Under the pieces are notes generated by a model. That model was not told the DNA's origin. It searched no databases and was given only the letters and a program-made list of their open reading frames with translations. 64,000 bases of DNA, taken from contig NZ_JAIVKM010000007.1 of the NCBI RefSeq assembly GCF_020523985.1, positions 177,646-241,645 on the forward strand, in the 5' to 3' direction. The stretch is from Mangrovibacter yixingensis (lineage in GTDB: Bacteria > Pseudomonadota > Gammaproteobacteria > Enterobacterales > Enterobacteriaceae). Positions 36,410 through 44,716 of this stretch are shown here, piece by piece (position 1 is the first letter of the stretch; every line of letters starts with the position of its first letter). A program made the position numbers and the translations under genes.

Positions 36410-36768
36410 AATGAGTTCCTGAAATCAGGAAGTATGCCGGGCGGGGAAAGCAGGAAATAAAGACCAGCCTGACATACCTCTTGTGGAAATAAGAGTTACG
36501 CCAGGCGTCATCAGCCCCCAAAATAGGGCGGTTGGATAAGGTGGAACGCCATCACCTTGTATTTTGCAGTGTGGGTCTCATGCCGAATTTTTGCAACCCC
36601 GTAACCAGGGGGAATCTGTTACGGGGTGTTAAAAGGAAAAATAAGTGTATTCCCTTGGGTACCAGGGCAAATCTGACAGCAACAAAACCAAGTTTTGTTC
36701 AGGATTTTATCAACTCACTGTATTTTATTAAATTAATCTAATAGGCCTTATAAATAGCAATGATTTAA

Positions 36769-36784
36769 TGTGAGATAAATCACA
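36769..36784. promoter_or_regulatory. CRP-binding site upstream of the GntR/PTS operon
   Basis: A perfect consensus match, TGTGA-GATAAA-TCACA, about 80-90 bases upstream of the likely transcription start and 131 bases before the GntR gene. It fits a class I activation site for a carbohydrate operon. Confidence 0.75.
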
Positions 36785-36865
36785 AAAATATGATCCGAAA
36801 TAGCGCCCTGAAAATGTGACCCCTTCGAAGTTGCCCTCCTGATTATTTTCATATGATAAAGCTCA

Positions 36866-36893
36866 AGTTGTACATGATTGTCCATAGACAACT
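36866..36893. promoter_or_regulatory. Candidate operator of the GntR-family regulator
   Basis: Nested palindromes: outer AGTTGT / ACAACT and inner TTGTC-CATA-GACAA (36878-36891), next to the likely transcription start and ~22 bases before the regulator gene. Autoregulation by the GntR protein is inferred. Confidence 0.5.
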
Positions 36894-36914
36894 CTGAATG
36901 TTCAGGTGCGCGCC

Positions 36915-37661
36915 ATGAAAACGTTAAGTAAGAGTTCACAAATCCCGCTTTATCAGCAAGTGATCGAGTGGATCAGGGAAAGTATCTATAGCGGAGAGTT
37001 AGTTGAGGATGACCGCATTCCTTCTGAATTCCAGATAATGGATATGCTGGAAGTTAGCCGGGGAACGGTAAAAAAAGCGGTTGAGCAGCTGGTAAAAGAA
37101 GGCGTGTTGGTGCAGGTGCAGGGGAAAGGCACTTTTGTGAAGAAAGAGAATGTGGCTTACCCCCTTGGTGAAGGATTATTGTCATTCGCTGAAGCGCTGG
37201 AAAGCCAGAAAATCAAATTCACCACCAGTGTTATTACTGCCCGGCTTGAGCCTGCCAACCGCCATGTGGCAGAAAAACTGAAAATTAAACCAGGGCAGGA
37301 TGTGCTCTTTCTTGAACGCCTGCGGTCAATCGGCGATGAAAAAGTAATGCTGATTGAGAACAGAATTAATATTGAGCTGTGTCCGGGGATAACAGATATT
37401 GATTTTACCAAAGAGAATCTGTTCCCAACTATCGAAAGGTTATCTGGTAATAAGATTAAATTTTCTGAAAGTCGCTATGCAGCCAGATTAATTGGTAACG
37501 AGCGTGGGAACTATCTGGATATTAGTGAAGATGCTCCGGTATTACATTTGGAACAATTGGTTTTCTTTTCCAGAGGGCTACCAGTTGAGTTTGGTAATGT
37601 ATGGCTGAAGGGTAATAAATATTATCTTGGGACTATTTTGCAACGCCGTGATGGTAAATAA
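36915..37661 (+). CDS. GntR-family (HutC/UTRA) transcriptional regulator
   Basis: A 248-aa regulator. Residues ~8-75 form the GntR winged helix (IPLYQQVIEWIRESIYSGELVEDDRIPSE, then LEVSRGTVKKAVEQLVKEGVLVQVQGKGTFV). Residues ~90-245 are a UTRA ligand-binding domain. The ATG at 36915 has AGGTG 8 bases upstream; the earlier ATG at 36906 has none. It lies 15 bases before the EIIA gene and is probably part of the operon it controls. The effector would be a phosphorylated sugar, as in other UTRA regulators. Confidence 0.92.
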   Translation: MKTLSKSSQIPLYQQVIEWIRESIYSGELVEDDRIPSEFQIMDMLEVSRGTVKKAVEQLVKEGVLVQVQGKGTFVKKENVAYPLGEGLLSFAEALESQKIKFTTSVITARLEPANRHVAEKLKIKPGQDVLFLERLRSIGDEKVMLIENRINIELCPGITDIDFTKENLFPTIERLSGNKIKFSESRYAARLIGNERGNYLDISEDAPVLHLEQLVFFSRGLPVEFGNVWLKGNKYYLGTILQRRDGK

Positions 37662-37676
37662 CGCAACGAGGGGATT

Positions 37677-38150
37677 ATGCAGGATATTAATTTTCGCCGT
37701 CATTATGTTCGACATATTCAGAAGGGCTTAAGCCAGGAAGATATTATTAAAAAACTGGCCAGCCCGCTGATTAATGATGGCATGGTCGTCACCGATTTTG
37801 CTGACCATGTACTGGCTCGTGAGAATAATTTCCCCACAGGGCTACCGGTTGAACCTGTTGGTGTGGCAATCCCCCATACTGACCACAAGCATGTGCGCCA
37901 CAATGCTATTAGTGTTGGCATATTACCAGAGCCTGTGATGTTTGAAGATATGGGGGGCGAACCAGAGCCCGTGCCAGTAAGAGTGATTTTTATGCTGGCA
38001 CTGGGTGAAAGTAACAAACAGCTTAATGTATTGGGCTGGATTATGGATGTTATCCAGGATAGTGAATTCATGCAGAAGTTGCTGGTCATGAATGATGATG
38101 AAATTTATCAATCTATTCACAACAAAATGACTGAAAGAGGTGAGTTATGA
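37677..38150 (+). CDS. PTS EIIA component (galactitol/fructose-type)
   Basis: A 157-aa PTS EIIA2 domain. The phosphorylated His lies in GVAIPHTDHKHV (typical IPH). It accepts phosphate from HPr and passes it to EIIB. GatA of E. coli is 150 aa and similar in pattern. A GAGGGG site precedes the start, and the stop overlaps the EIIB start by 4 bases. Confidence 0.92.
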   Translation: MQDINFRRHYVRHIQKGLSQEDIIKKLASPLINDGMVVTDFADHVLARENNFPTGLPVEPVGVAIPHTDHKHVRHNAISVGILPEPVMFEDMGGEPEPVPVRVIFMLALGESNKQLNVLGWIMDVIQDSEFMQKLLVMNDDEIYQSIHNKMTERGEL

Positions 38151-38434
38151 GCCAGATGATATTATTTGTTTGTGCCACGGGTATCGCGACATCAACCGCG
38201 GTAACTGAAAAAGTCATGGAGTATTGTAAAGAGCATGGCTTTAACCCCAGTTATTCGCAAACGAACGTTGCGTCACTACCTAATAATACGGAAGGTGTGA
38301 CCGTTGTGGTGTCTACGACTAAAGTGCCTTATGAACTGGATATTCCTGTAGTGAATGGATTACCAATTATTACCGGTGTAGGTGAGGAGAAGGTACTCGA
38401 GAGAATTATATCCATTCTTAAAGAACAGGCTTGA
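38147..38434 (+). CDS. PTS EIIB component (GatB-like)
   Basis: A 95-aa EIIB of the galactitol class. The phospho-Cys is in ILFVCATGIATST near residue 9-10, followed by a helix. Length matches GatB (94 aa). Translationally coupled to EIIA; it transfers phosphate to the sugar carried by EIIC. Confidence 0.92.
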   Translation: MSQMILFVCATGIATSTAVTEKVMEYCKEHGFNPSYSQTNVASLPNNTEGVTVVVSTTKVPYELDIPVVNGLPIITGVGEEKVLERIISILKEQA

Positions 38435-38512
38435 TCATCATAAATATAATTTTCAGTTAATATTCCCAGGCGCTAAGGCGAGGTCTGGCTGTGTCTGAAA
38501 GAGAGAGCTGAT

Positions 38513-39871
38513 ATGAATGAATTAGCACATACTCTGTATACTGTAGTGCAATATATACTGGGGTTTGGGCCAACAGTATTATTGCCACTCGTTCTGTTTA
38601 TTCTGGCGCTGTGTTTTAAAGTAAAACCAGGAAAAGCACTGCGTTCATCATTAATTGTCGGTATTGGTTTTGTGGGTATTTATGCCATTTTCGACATTCT
38701 TACCAGCAATGTTGGCCCGGCCGCTCAGGCGATGGTTGAAAGAACGGGTATCAGCCTGCCTGTTGTTGACCTTGGCTGGCCACCACTGGCGGCGATCACT
38801 TGGGGGTCTCCTGTTGCTCCCTTTGTTATTCCGTTAACCATTCTGATTAATGTTGCGATGCTGGCGTTGAATAAAACCCGGACAGTCGATGTTGATATGT
38901 GGAACTACTGGCATTTCGCGCTGGCCGGTACTCTGGTTTACTACAGCACAGGTAGTTTTGTGCTGGGGCTGATTGCCGCAGCGGTGGCAGCCATTGTGGT
39001 TCTGAAACTGGCTGACTGGTCAGCACCACTGGTAGCTAAATATTTTGGTCTGGAAGGTATTTCACTGCCAACATTATCTTCTGTGGTGTTTTTTCCCATT
39101 GGTTTGTTGTTTGACAAGATCATTGAGAATATCCCAGGCCTGAACCGTATCCACATTGATCCGGAGAGTGTGCAGAAAAAACTCGGGATCTGCGGCGAAC
39201 CGATGATGGTAGGGACGATCCTGGGATTACTGTTGGGTGTTATTGCCGGGTATGATTTTAAACATATTCTGCTACTGGGTATCAGCATTGGCGGCGTGAT
39301 GTTTATTCTCCCGCGCATGGTGCGTATTCTGATGGAAGGGTTACTGCCTTTATCTGAAGCCATCAAAAAATACCTGAACACGAAATATCCTGATCGTGAT
39401 GATTTGTATATCGGGCTGGACATTGCTGTCGCAGTAGGTAACCCGGCGATTATTTCTACAGCATTAATTTTGACCCCTATTTCTGTCTTTATTGCCTTTA
39501 TTCTGCCGGGTAACAAAGTTCTACCCTTGGGTGACCTGGCGAACCTTGCAGTTATGGCTTCCATGATTGTACTGGCCTGCCGTGGAAATATATTCCGTGC
39601 AGTAATTACCGCTATACCGGTCATAGTGGCAGATTTATGGATTGCCTCAAAAATTGCCCCTTTTATTACCGGGATGGCAAAAGACGTTAACTTTAAATTC
39701 GCAGAAGGCTCCAGCGGGCAGGTTTCCAGTTTCCTCGATGGCGGCAACCCTTTCCGCTTCTGGCTACTGGAAATATTCAACGGCAATATCATTGCCATTG
39801 GCCTGATTCCAGTTGTGGCTCTGGTGATTTATGGCGTGTTTCGCCTGACAAAAGGAACGGTCTATGCCTGA
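38513..39871 (+). CDS. PTS EIIC component (GatC-like permease)
   Basis: A 452-aa EIIC of the galactitol family with about 10-12 hydrophobic segments. Characteristic segments include FGPTVLLPLVLFILALCFK at the N-terminus, LGWPPLAAITWGSPVAPFVIP, and DRDDLYIGLDIAVAVGNPAIISTALILTPI. GatC of E. coli is 451 aa. It imports and phosphorylates the substrate together with EIIB. A 78-base gap with an AGAGAG site separates it from EIIB; its stop overlaps the kinase gene by 8 bases. Confidence 0.92.
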   Translation: MNELAHTLYTVVQYILGFGPTVLLPLVLFILALCFKVKPGKALRSSLIVGIGFVGIYAIFDILTSNVGPAAQAMVERTGISLPVVDLGWPPLAAITWGSPVAPFVIPLTILINVAMLALNKTRTVDVDMWNYWHFALAGTLVYYSTGSFVLGLIAAAVAAIVVLKLADWSAPLVAKYFGLEGISLPTLSSVVFFPIGLLFDKIIENIPGLNRIHIDPESVQKKLGICGEPMMVGTILGLLLGVIAGYDFKHILLLGISIGGVMFILPRMVRILMEGLLPLSEAIKKYLNTKYPDRDDLYIGLDIAVAVGNPAIISTALILTPISVFIAFILPGNKVLPLGDLANLAVMASMIVLACRGNIFRAVITAIPVIVADLWIASKIAPFITGMAKDVNFKFAEGSSGQVSSFLDGGNPFRFWLLEIFNGNIIAIGLIPVVALVIYGVFRLTKGTVYA

Positions 39872-41345
39872 TTATAACGCAGCGCTTGTCATCGATATTG
39901 GTACAACCAACTGTAAAGTCAGCTGTTATTCTTGTCATGACGCCTCAGTTCTGGATGTTCGCAAGTTTCCGACACCCAAGTTTGTGTCTGAAAGGGGCGA
40001 GGTTGATTTCGATTTTGAAGCGCTGTGGCAGGCATTACTGTGTGTGATGGCGGAATTGGCTGCCACATCGCCTTACCCGGTGACAAATATCAGTATTGCA
40101 AGCTTTGGTGAATCGGGGGTGTTTATTGATGATGCTGGCAACATTTTAACGCCAATGCTCGCCTGGTATGACCGTCGTGGCGAAGCGTATCTGGGCACGC
40201 TAAGCCCGGCAGAAAACCGGCGGCTTTATGAAATAACTGGCCTGCCGCCCCACAGTAATTATTCAGCCTTCAAAATTCGTTGGTTGTTAGACAACTACCC
40301 ATTACGGGGCCGGAAAGATATCTGTTGGCTGCATATGCCGGAAGTGCTGCTCTGGCGCCTGACCGGGCAAAGAAAGACTGATATTACGCTTGCCAGCCGC
40401 ACGTTGTGCCTGGATGTTTCGTCCAAAAATTGGTCCAGGGAGGCCGCCAGTATTCTGGGGGTGCCTTTTGAAGCCTTTGCCCCACTTATCCGGGCAGGTG
40501 AACCTGGTGGGCAAGTGACATCTGCAATCTGTAGCCAGTTGGGCATTGAGGGAGACATCTCTGTCACTCTGGCCGGGCATGACCATATGGTTGGTGCACG
40601 AGCTTTGCAGATGAAACCCGGTGAAGTGCTCAATTCAACAGGCACGACTGAGGGGATTTTGGTGCTCAGGGCGCAACCGGCGCTGGGTGAACTCGCAGAG
40701 CGAGATGACCTGGCGAATGGTTGTTATTCAGATGGTGAGTTGTATACGTTATTTGCGTCGTTACCGGTTGGCGGGTATGCACTGGAATGGTTAAGAAAAA
40801 CATTTCGCTTAACAGAGGAAGAAATTGATACAGCGCTAAAACAGGCCTGGGAACGCTATCAGCAATCCTCATGGTCAGCGGATTCAGTACCGGTATTTAT
40901 TCCACACTTGCGTGGTTCTGGTTCGCCCAATAAAAATCGCCACACGCGCGGGTTACTTTTTGGGCTCACAGATTCATTGCCAGTGATAACGTTAGTTGAG
41001 AGCGTCTTTATAGGCCTGGTGATGGAGCTTGCTCAGTGTTATGAGTGCTTTTGTGTACCCACCAACAGTACAGTCAAAGTCATTGGCCCGGCGGTGAATA
41101 ACCCTTTCTGGTTGCAGTTAAAAGCAGATACGTTGCAGTGTACCGTCGAGGCTATTGCTTTTGATGAATCGGTATCTGTTGGCGCGTTATTAATTGCCCG
41201 TCCCGAACTATATTTACCCACTGTACCTGTTGCAGCCAGGTATATGCCAGATGCAACTCGTGTGAGCCAATTGAAAATATATCGCCAGCAGTGGAATGAA
41301 TTTTGTCGGTTTAAATTATTACAGGAGGGTATTTCGCCTGATTGA
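39864..41345 (+). CDS. FGGY-family carbohydrate kinase in the PTS operon
   Basis: A 493-aa FGGY kinase. VIDIGTTNCKVSCYS is the phosphate-1 loop, SIASFGESGVFID the sugar loop, VTLAGHDHMVGARAL the catalytic Asp region, STGTTEGI the phosphate-2 motif, and KVIGPAVNNPFWLQLKADTLQC / ESVSVGALL the adenosine motif. The enzyme is the unusual member of this operon: a Gat-type PTS normally works with a polyol-phosphate dehydrogenase, which is absent. I infer that the kinase adds a second phosphate to a ketose-1-phosphate to give the bisphosphate for the next gene's aldolase. Substrate unproven. Confidence 0.9.
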   Translation: MPDYNAALVIDIGTTNCKVSCYSCHDASVLDVRKFPTPKFVSERGEVDFDFEALWQALLCVMAELAATSPYPVTNISIASFGESGVFIDDAGNILTPMLAWYDRRGEAYLGTLSPAENRRLYEITGLPPHSNYSAFKIRWLLDNYPLRGRKDICWLHMPEVLLWRLTGQRKTDITLASRTLCLDVSSKNWSREAASILGVPFEAFAPLIRAGEPGGQVTSAICSQLGIEGDISVTLAGHDHMVGARALQMKPGEVLNSTGTTEGILVLRAQPALGELAERDDLANGCYSDGELYTLFASLPVGGYALEWLRKTFRLTEEEIDTALKQAWERYQQSSWSADSVPVFIPHLRGSGSPNKNRHTRGLLFGLTDSLPVITLVESVFIGLVMELAQCYECFCVPTNSTVKVIGPAVNNPFWLQLKADTLQCTVEAIAFDESVSVGALLIARPELYLPTVPVAARYMPDATRVSQLKIYRQQWNEFCRFKLLQEGISPD

Positions 41346-41410
41346 TAAATATCAGGACATAGTGAACGCCATTATTATCCATTTATATTGCCAAAATATC
41401 AGGAGTCAAT

Positions 41411-42271
41411 ATGCCTTTAGTTAATGGTAAGATTTTGCTCGACCGTATTCAGGAAAAACATGTGCTGGCGGGGGCATTTAACACAACTAATCTGGAAACG
41501 ACAATCTCTATTTTGAATGCAATAGAGCGTTCCGGACTACCGAATTTCATCCAGATTGCGCCAACTAATGCGCAATTGTCGGGGTATAGTTATATTTATG
41601 AAATTGTGAAGCGCCATGCCGATAAAATGGATGTACCAGTCAGCCTGCATTTGGATCACGGGAAAACACTGGATGATGTCAAACAAGCAGTCAGAGCGGG
41701 ATTCACTTCAGTGATGATTGATGGCGCAGCGCTGCCCTTTGAAGACAATATTGCATTTACTCAGGAAGCAGTGGATTTTTGTAAATCCTTCGGTGTACCC
41801 GTTGAAGCTGAACTGGGTGCGATTTTGGGTAAAGAGGATGACCATGTCAGTGAGGCTGACTGCAAAACGGAGCCAGAAAAGGTCAGACGTTTTGTGGAAG
41901 AAACAGGTTGCGATATGTTGGCGGTTTCTATTGGTAATGTGCACGGGCTGGATGATATACCTCGTATAGATATTCCGTTATTACAGCGTATTGCTGCAGT
42001 ATCTCCTGTGCCGTTAGTTATCCATGGCGGCTCTGGTATTGATGCCGATATTCTACGCAGCTTTGTTAATTACAATGTCGTTAAAGTGAATATCGCCAGT
42101 GATTTGCGTAAAGCTTTTATTACCACGGTCGGCAAAGCTTGGGTGGAAAATAATAATGAGGCTAATCTTGCTCGGGTTATGTCTCATGCCAAACAAGCCG
42201 TAGAAGACGATGTTTACGCAAAAATTTTAATGATGAATAAATTGCATCCGGCATTACGCAAAGCATCGTAA
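41411..42271 (+). CDS. Class II ketose-bisphosphate aldolase (GatY/KbaY/FbaA family)
   Basis: A 286-aa zinc aldolase. Zn and catalytic residues appear in VSLHLDHGKTLDD, EAELGAILGKEDDH, VSIGNVHG and VIHGGSGID. The length is that of GatY/KbaY (284-286 aa), which cleave tagatose-1,6-bisphosphate, but the GatZ/KbaZ partner subunit is not encoded here. An AGGAGT site is well placed before the ATG. Products would be dihydroxyacetone-P and an aldose phosphate. Confidence 0.92.
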   Translation: MPLVNGKILLDRIQEKHVLAGAFNTTNLETTISILNAIERSGLPNFIQIAPTNAQLSGYSYIYEIVKRHADKMDVPVSLHLDHGKTLDDVKQAVRAGFTSVMIDGAALPFEDNIAFTQEAVDFCKSFGVPVEAELGAILGKEDDHVSEADCKTEPEKVRRFVEETGCDMLAVSIGNVHGLDDIPRIDIPLLQRIAAVSPVPLVIHGGSGIDADILRSFVNYNVVKVNIASDLRKAFITTVGKAWVENNNEANLARVMSHAKQAVEDDVYAKILMMNKLHPALRKAS

Positions 42272-42282
42272 GGAGGTTTAAC

Positions 42283-42549
42283 GTGATTAAACAATCTGTC
42301 CGCGTAATAAATAGTACAGGGTTGCACGCCAGGCCCGCAGCAACTCTTGCTAAAATCGTCAAAAAATATCAGGCATCACTCGTTTTAGTAAATAATGGGC
42401 GGGAAATTCCGGTTAAAGGGATGATGAGTATTCTGGGGGCTGGGGTGAAAGGAAATACAATGATTGACCTGATTTGCGATGGGCAGGATGAGCAGGCATT
42501 TATGAGCGAACTCACTCGGGCATTTGGCGAAGGGTTTGGCGAGCATTAA
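42283..42549 (+). CDS. HPr-family phosphocarrier protein
   Basis: An 88-aa HPr paralogue. The active-site His15 is in TGLHARPAATLAKI, and a helix with the usual VKGMMSILGAGVKG motif (Ser at the position equivalent to Ser46) follows. Full length (PtsH is 85 aa). A dedicated HPr at the end of a PTS operon suggests a partly insulated phosphate relay from EI to this EIIA. It lies 11 bases after the aldolase with an AAGGAGG site. Confidence 0.92.
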   Translation: MIKQSVRVINSTGLHARPAATLAKIVKKYQASLVLVNNGREIPVKGMMSILGAGVKGNTMIDLICDGQDEQAFMSELTRAFGEGFGEH

Positions 42550-42581
42550 TCGTACCGAATGAATATCAGGCAATGACCTTA

Positions 42582-42623
42582 GCAGCAAAGAAGATAACCA
42601 AGGTATTCTTTGCTGCCGGTTTT
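42582..42623 (+). terminator. Terminator of the GntR/PTS operon
   Basis: Long hairpin with perfect outer 11-bp stem GCAGCAAAGAA / TTCTTTGCTGC (42582-42592 / 42606-42616), further pairing of the loop, then CGGTTTT. It lies between convergent genes and could act on both strands. Confidence 0.7.
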
Positions 42624-42653
42624 GTGCTGCGCCCTGCCTTGCGGTTCTGGTGT

Positions 42654-43613
42654 TTACGATTCAGGCAACCGCAGGCGCAGTGGTGCAGGGTACGGGGCGA
42701 AATACTTCTGGGTAGATAAATAGTCGTCCGGGTATTCGGCCAGGTAATGCTGCAACAAAGTCAGTGGCGCAAGAATCGGCAGTTGCCCGCTGCGGTATTC
42801 AATAATCACGTTTCTCAGCTCTGCCCTCTGGCGGGCATTGAGCTGTTTGCGGAAATAGCCCTGAATATGCATCAGCACATTGGTGTGGTTGCGCCGTGTG
42901 GCCGGGTGGCTCAATAACGCCATTAATTTCTCACGGTAGGCAGTAAAAAAGGCCCCGAGATCGTCCCATTCGTGCAAATGGGCAACAAAACGCCCCAGCT
43001 CGCGATACCCAGGCTGGTGGTGCGCCAGTAACAGCAGTTTATAGCGGCTGTGGAATTCAAGCAGGCTCTGGCGAGTCAGGCCAGTGGCGTACACCTGGTT
43101 GAGTTCATGCAGGGCATAAATACGCAGCACGAAATTCTCTCGGAGCATAGGGTCGTGCAGGCGGCCATCTTCTTCAACTGGCAGCCAGGGGTAACGGGCC
43201 ATCAGTGTGGCGGTGAAGATACCGGTGCCCGCTTTTTTGCCGCGCTGGTTTGCTTCGTCGTACAGGCGTACCCGTTCCATACCGCAACTGGGGGATTTGG
43301 CGCAGACAATAAAACCACTTAACGTGCCGATATTGTTCACGTAGTTATCGGAAAATGCCTGCATTTTGTCAGTAATGTCTTCATGTGGTTCATTGCTGAA
43401 GCGCAGGCGGATACCGTTGTCAGTCGTGTTCACCAGGCGAAGCGCCGGGCGGGGCGAAGGAAGGCCAACGGCCATTTCCGGGCAAACCGGGCGGAATGTT
43501 ACCCAGTTTGCCAGTTCATCCATCACGAAGGGCATCCGTTTATGGCCGCCATCAAAGCGCACGGTGTCACCGGTGAGGCAGGCACTGATACCAATTACAG
43601 GTTTGCTGTTCAT
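42654..43613 (-). CDS. DUF523-DUF1722 fusion protein (TudS/YbgA-related)
   Basis: A 319-aa two-domain protein. The N-terminal DUF523 domain (residues 1-155) has the three Cys needed for a [4Fe-4S] cluster in related TudS thiouracil desulfidases: ISACLTG, FRPVCPEMAVGLPSPR, and AKSPSCGMERV. The C-terminal DUF1722 domain (160-310) resembles E. coli YbgA, with HSRYKLLLLAHHQ and FRKQLNARQRAEL. DUF523 enzymes remove sulfur from thiolated pyrimidines; DUF1722 has unknown function and is often linked to photolyase genes. Separate from the next operon by 15 bases; could be its last gene. Confidence 0.85.
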   Translation of the reverse strand: MNSKPVIGISACLTGDTVRFDGGHKRMPFVMDELANWVTFRPVCPEMAVGLPSPRPALRLVNTTDNGIRLRFSNEPHEDITDKMQAFSDNYVNNIGTLSGFIVCAKSPSCGMERVRLYDEANQRGKKAGTGIFTATLMARYPWLPVEEDGRLHDPMLRENFVLRIYALHELNQVYATGLTRQSLLEFHSRYKLLLLAHHQPGYRELGRFVAHLHEWDDLGAFFTAYREKLMALLSHPATRRNHTNVLMHIQGYFRKQLNARQRAELRNVIIEYRSGQLPILAPLTLLQHYLAEYPDDYLSTQKYFAPYPAPLRLRLPES

Positions 43614-43628
43614 CGTATATTCCTTGTT

Positions 43629-44159
43629 TTATGGCGCTTTTTTAGTAAAAAACAGCGTGACTGTTGCGGCGGTGAAGCCGAACTTGGTCAGAGTCGTTTT
43701 GTTAAACAAATGCCGGTCATCCTGCAGGTACATCCAGTCGTCGAAGCTGAGTAACCAGGTTTTCCCTTTCGACGTAACATTCATTTTATAGTGCCAGTTA
43801 AAGGCATTTCCCACCGCCTGCCCAACGGCAACACCTTCAATGTCGTTTGCCGTGCCGGTGTACTGGTTTGTGCCGGTACGGCGAATGTGCCAGATACGTT
43901 GTTGCTTCTCGCCGTCGTCATACACAAAGTGTTCATTAAGAGTGAGCGTCTCGCCAGTCACCTGGCCGGTGATTTCTACATGGAAACGGCGCAGTTGTTT
44001 ACCGCTGCGGTCCTGTACCATTCCCCAGGCTTCGGTTTGCCCACTGAAATAGCTGAAAATATCCAGTGGGGGCTGTGTGCCCTGGTAATCATTCAGGGTG
44101 GTACTGCAACCGGTCAGCAGAGCAAATAATGCCAGCGCGGCACGTTTAAGGAGTGTCAT
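43629..44159 (-). CDS. DUF3833 lipoprotein
   Basis: A 176-aa outer- or inner-membrane lipoprotein. Residues 1-18 are a lipoprotein signal ending in the lipobox LLTGC (Cys18). The mature DUF3833 domain is beta-rich: YFSGQTEAWGMVQDRSGKQLRRFHVEITGQ and LNEHFVYDDGEKQQRIWHI look lipocalin-like. Function unknown; last gene of an eight-gene overlapping operon. ATGA overlap with the preceding gene (start 44159, preceding stop 44156). Confidence 0.88.
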   Translation of the reverse strand: MTLLKRAALALFALLTGCSTTLNDYQGTQPPLDIFSYFSGQTEAWGMVQDRSGKQLRRFHVEITGQVTGETLTLNEHFVYDDGEKQQRIWHIRRTGTNQYTGTANDIEGVAVGQAVGNAFNWHYKMNVTSKGKTWLLSFDDWMYLQDDRHLFNKTTLTKFGFTAATVTLFFTKKAP

Positions 44160-44716
44160 GGTTTTTCTCCCATTAATTGCTGTCTTAAGTTGGGGTAAGC
44201 GGTGCGTGGGTCCAGCCAGATTGCCAGAAAGCGTTCGCTGAACAGGGAAGATTGCTGTGGCCCCAGCGGTGAAAAAGGGGAGGCTGAACCAGGGCGATAC
44301 CAGAATTGCCCCTGGTGTTGTGTGGTAACAAACGCCAACTGGCTGCCGGGGGTGACATCAGGCCACAGTTGTTCCAGTGCCTGGAGCCACATTGTGCTTT
44401 GGGGTGTTTCCTGGAGAATGCCTAAGTCTTGCCACTGGTCGCGGGTGGCATCCACCAGATCGGTATGGTTAATTGCACGCTGGTAAGTGATAACCAGTGC
44501 CAGGTCGCTGCTCAGGCCGTTATAGCGGCCATCCGGTGACAGTAACCGGGCGTGGTACAGCGTAAACGGCCCCCAGGTGAACGTAGCCGCGCCAACGTTG
44601 CGCCAGCGCAGCCAGTCTGCGGCCTGGGTGACCACGGGCATCAGCAGGCTTGCCAGCAATGCCATAACACAGGCCAGCGTATTCAGCCGGTTGTGTCTCT
44701 TGCACTGGCTGTTCAT
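44156..44716 (-). CDS. Periplasmic chalcone-isomerase-like domain protein
   Basis: A 186-aa exported protein. A signal peptide lies near residues 12-33 (CVMALLASLLMPVVTQAA). The mature part (WLRWRNVGAATFTWGPFTLYHARLLSPDG, SSDLALVITYQRAI) resembles CHI-like fatty-acid-binding folds found with Cfa-type genes. The ATG at 44716 is chosen because it forms an ATGA overlap with the DUF2878 stop. Fatty-acid binding is inferred from the fold class and context. Confidence 0.72.
   Translation of the reverse strand: MNSQCKRHNRLNTLACVMALLASLLMPVVTQAADWLRWRNVGAATFTWGPFTLYHARLLSPDGRYNGLSSDLALVITYQRAINHTDLVDATRDQWQDLGILQETPQSTMWLQALEQLWPDVTPGSQLAFVTTQHQGQFWYRPGSASPFSPLGPQQSSLFSERFLAIWLDPRTAYPNLRQQLMGEKP

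Larger units (their letters stand above)
36410..36914. promoter_or_regulatory. Divergent intergenic region between ppaC and the GntR/PTS operon
   Basis: It holds a 10-bp perfect stem (36596-36605 / 36618-36627, ACCCCGTAAC / GTTACGGGGT), the CRP site and the GntR operator listed separately, and a plausible promoter (TTGCCC at 36831 with a -10 near 36852-36859). A 69-codon open frame at 36532 is not supported as a gene. Confidence 0.6.

Noticed and set aside
36595..36630. Possible riboswitch upstream of the Mn-pyrophosphatase gene
   Set aside because: A perfect 10-bp stem is present, but the sequence does not show the conserved loops of the yybP-ykoY Mn2+ riboswitch, and it is ~190 bases from the start codon.
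36532..36741. 69-codon open frame in the ppaC-gntR intergenic region
   Set aside because: Cys/Asn/Lys-rich, no ribosome site, overlaps a perfect hairpin; more likely regulatory DNA.
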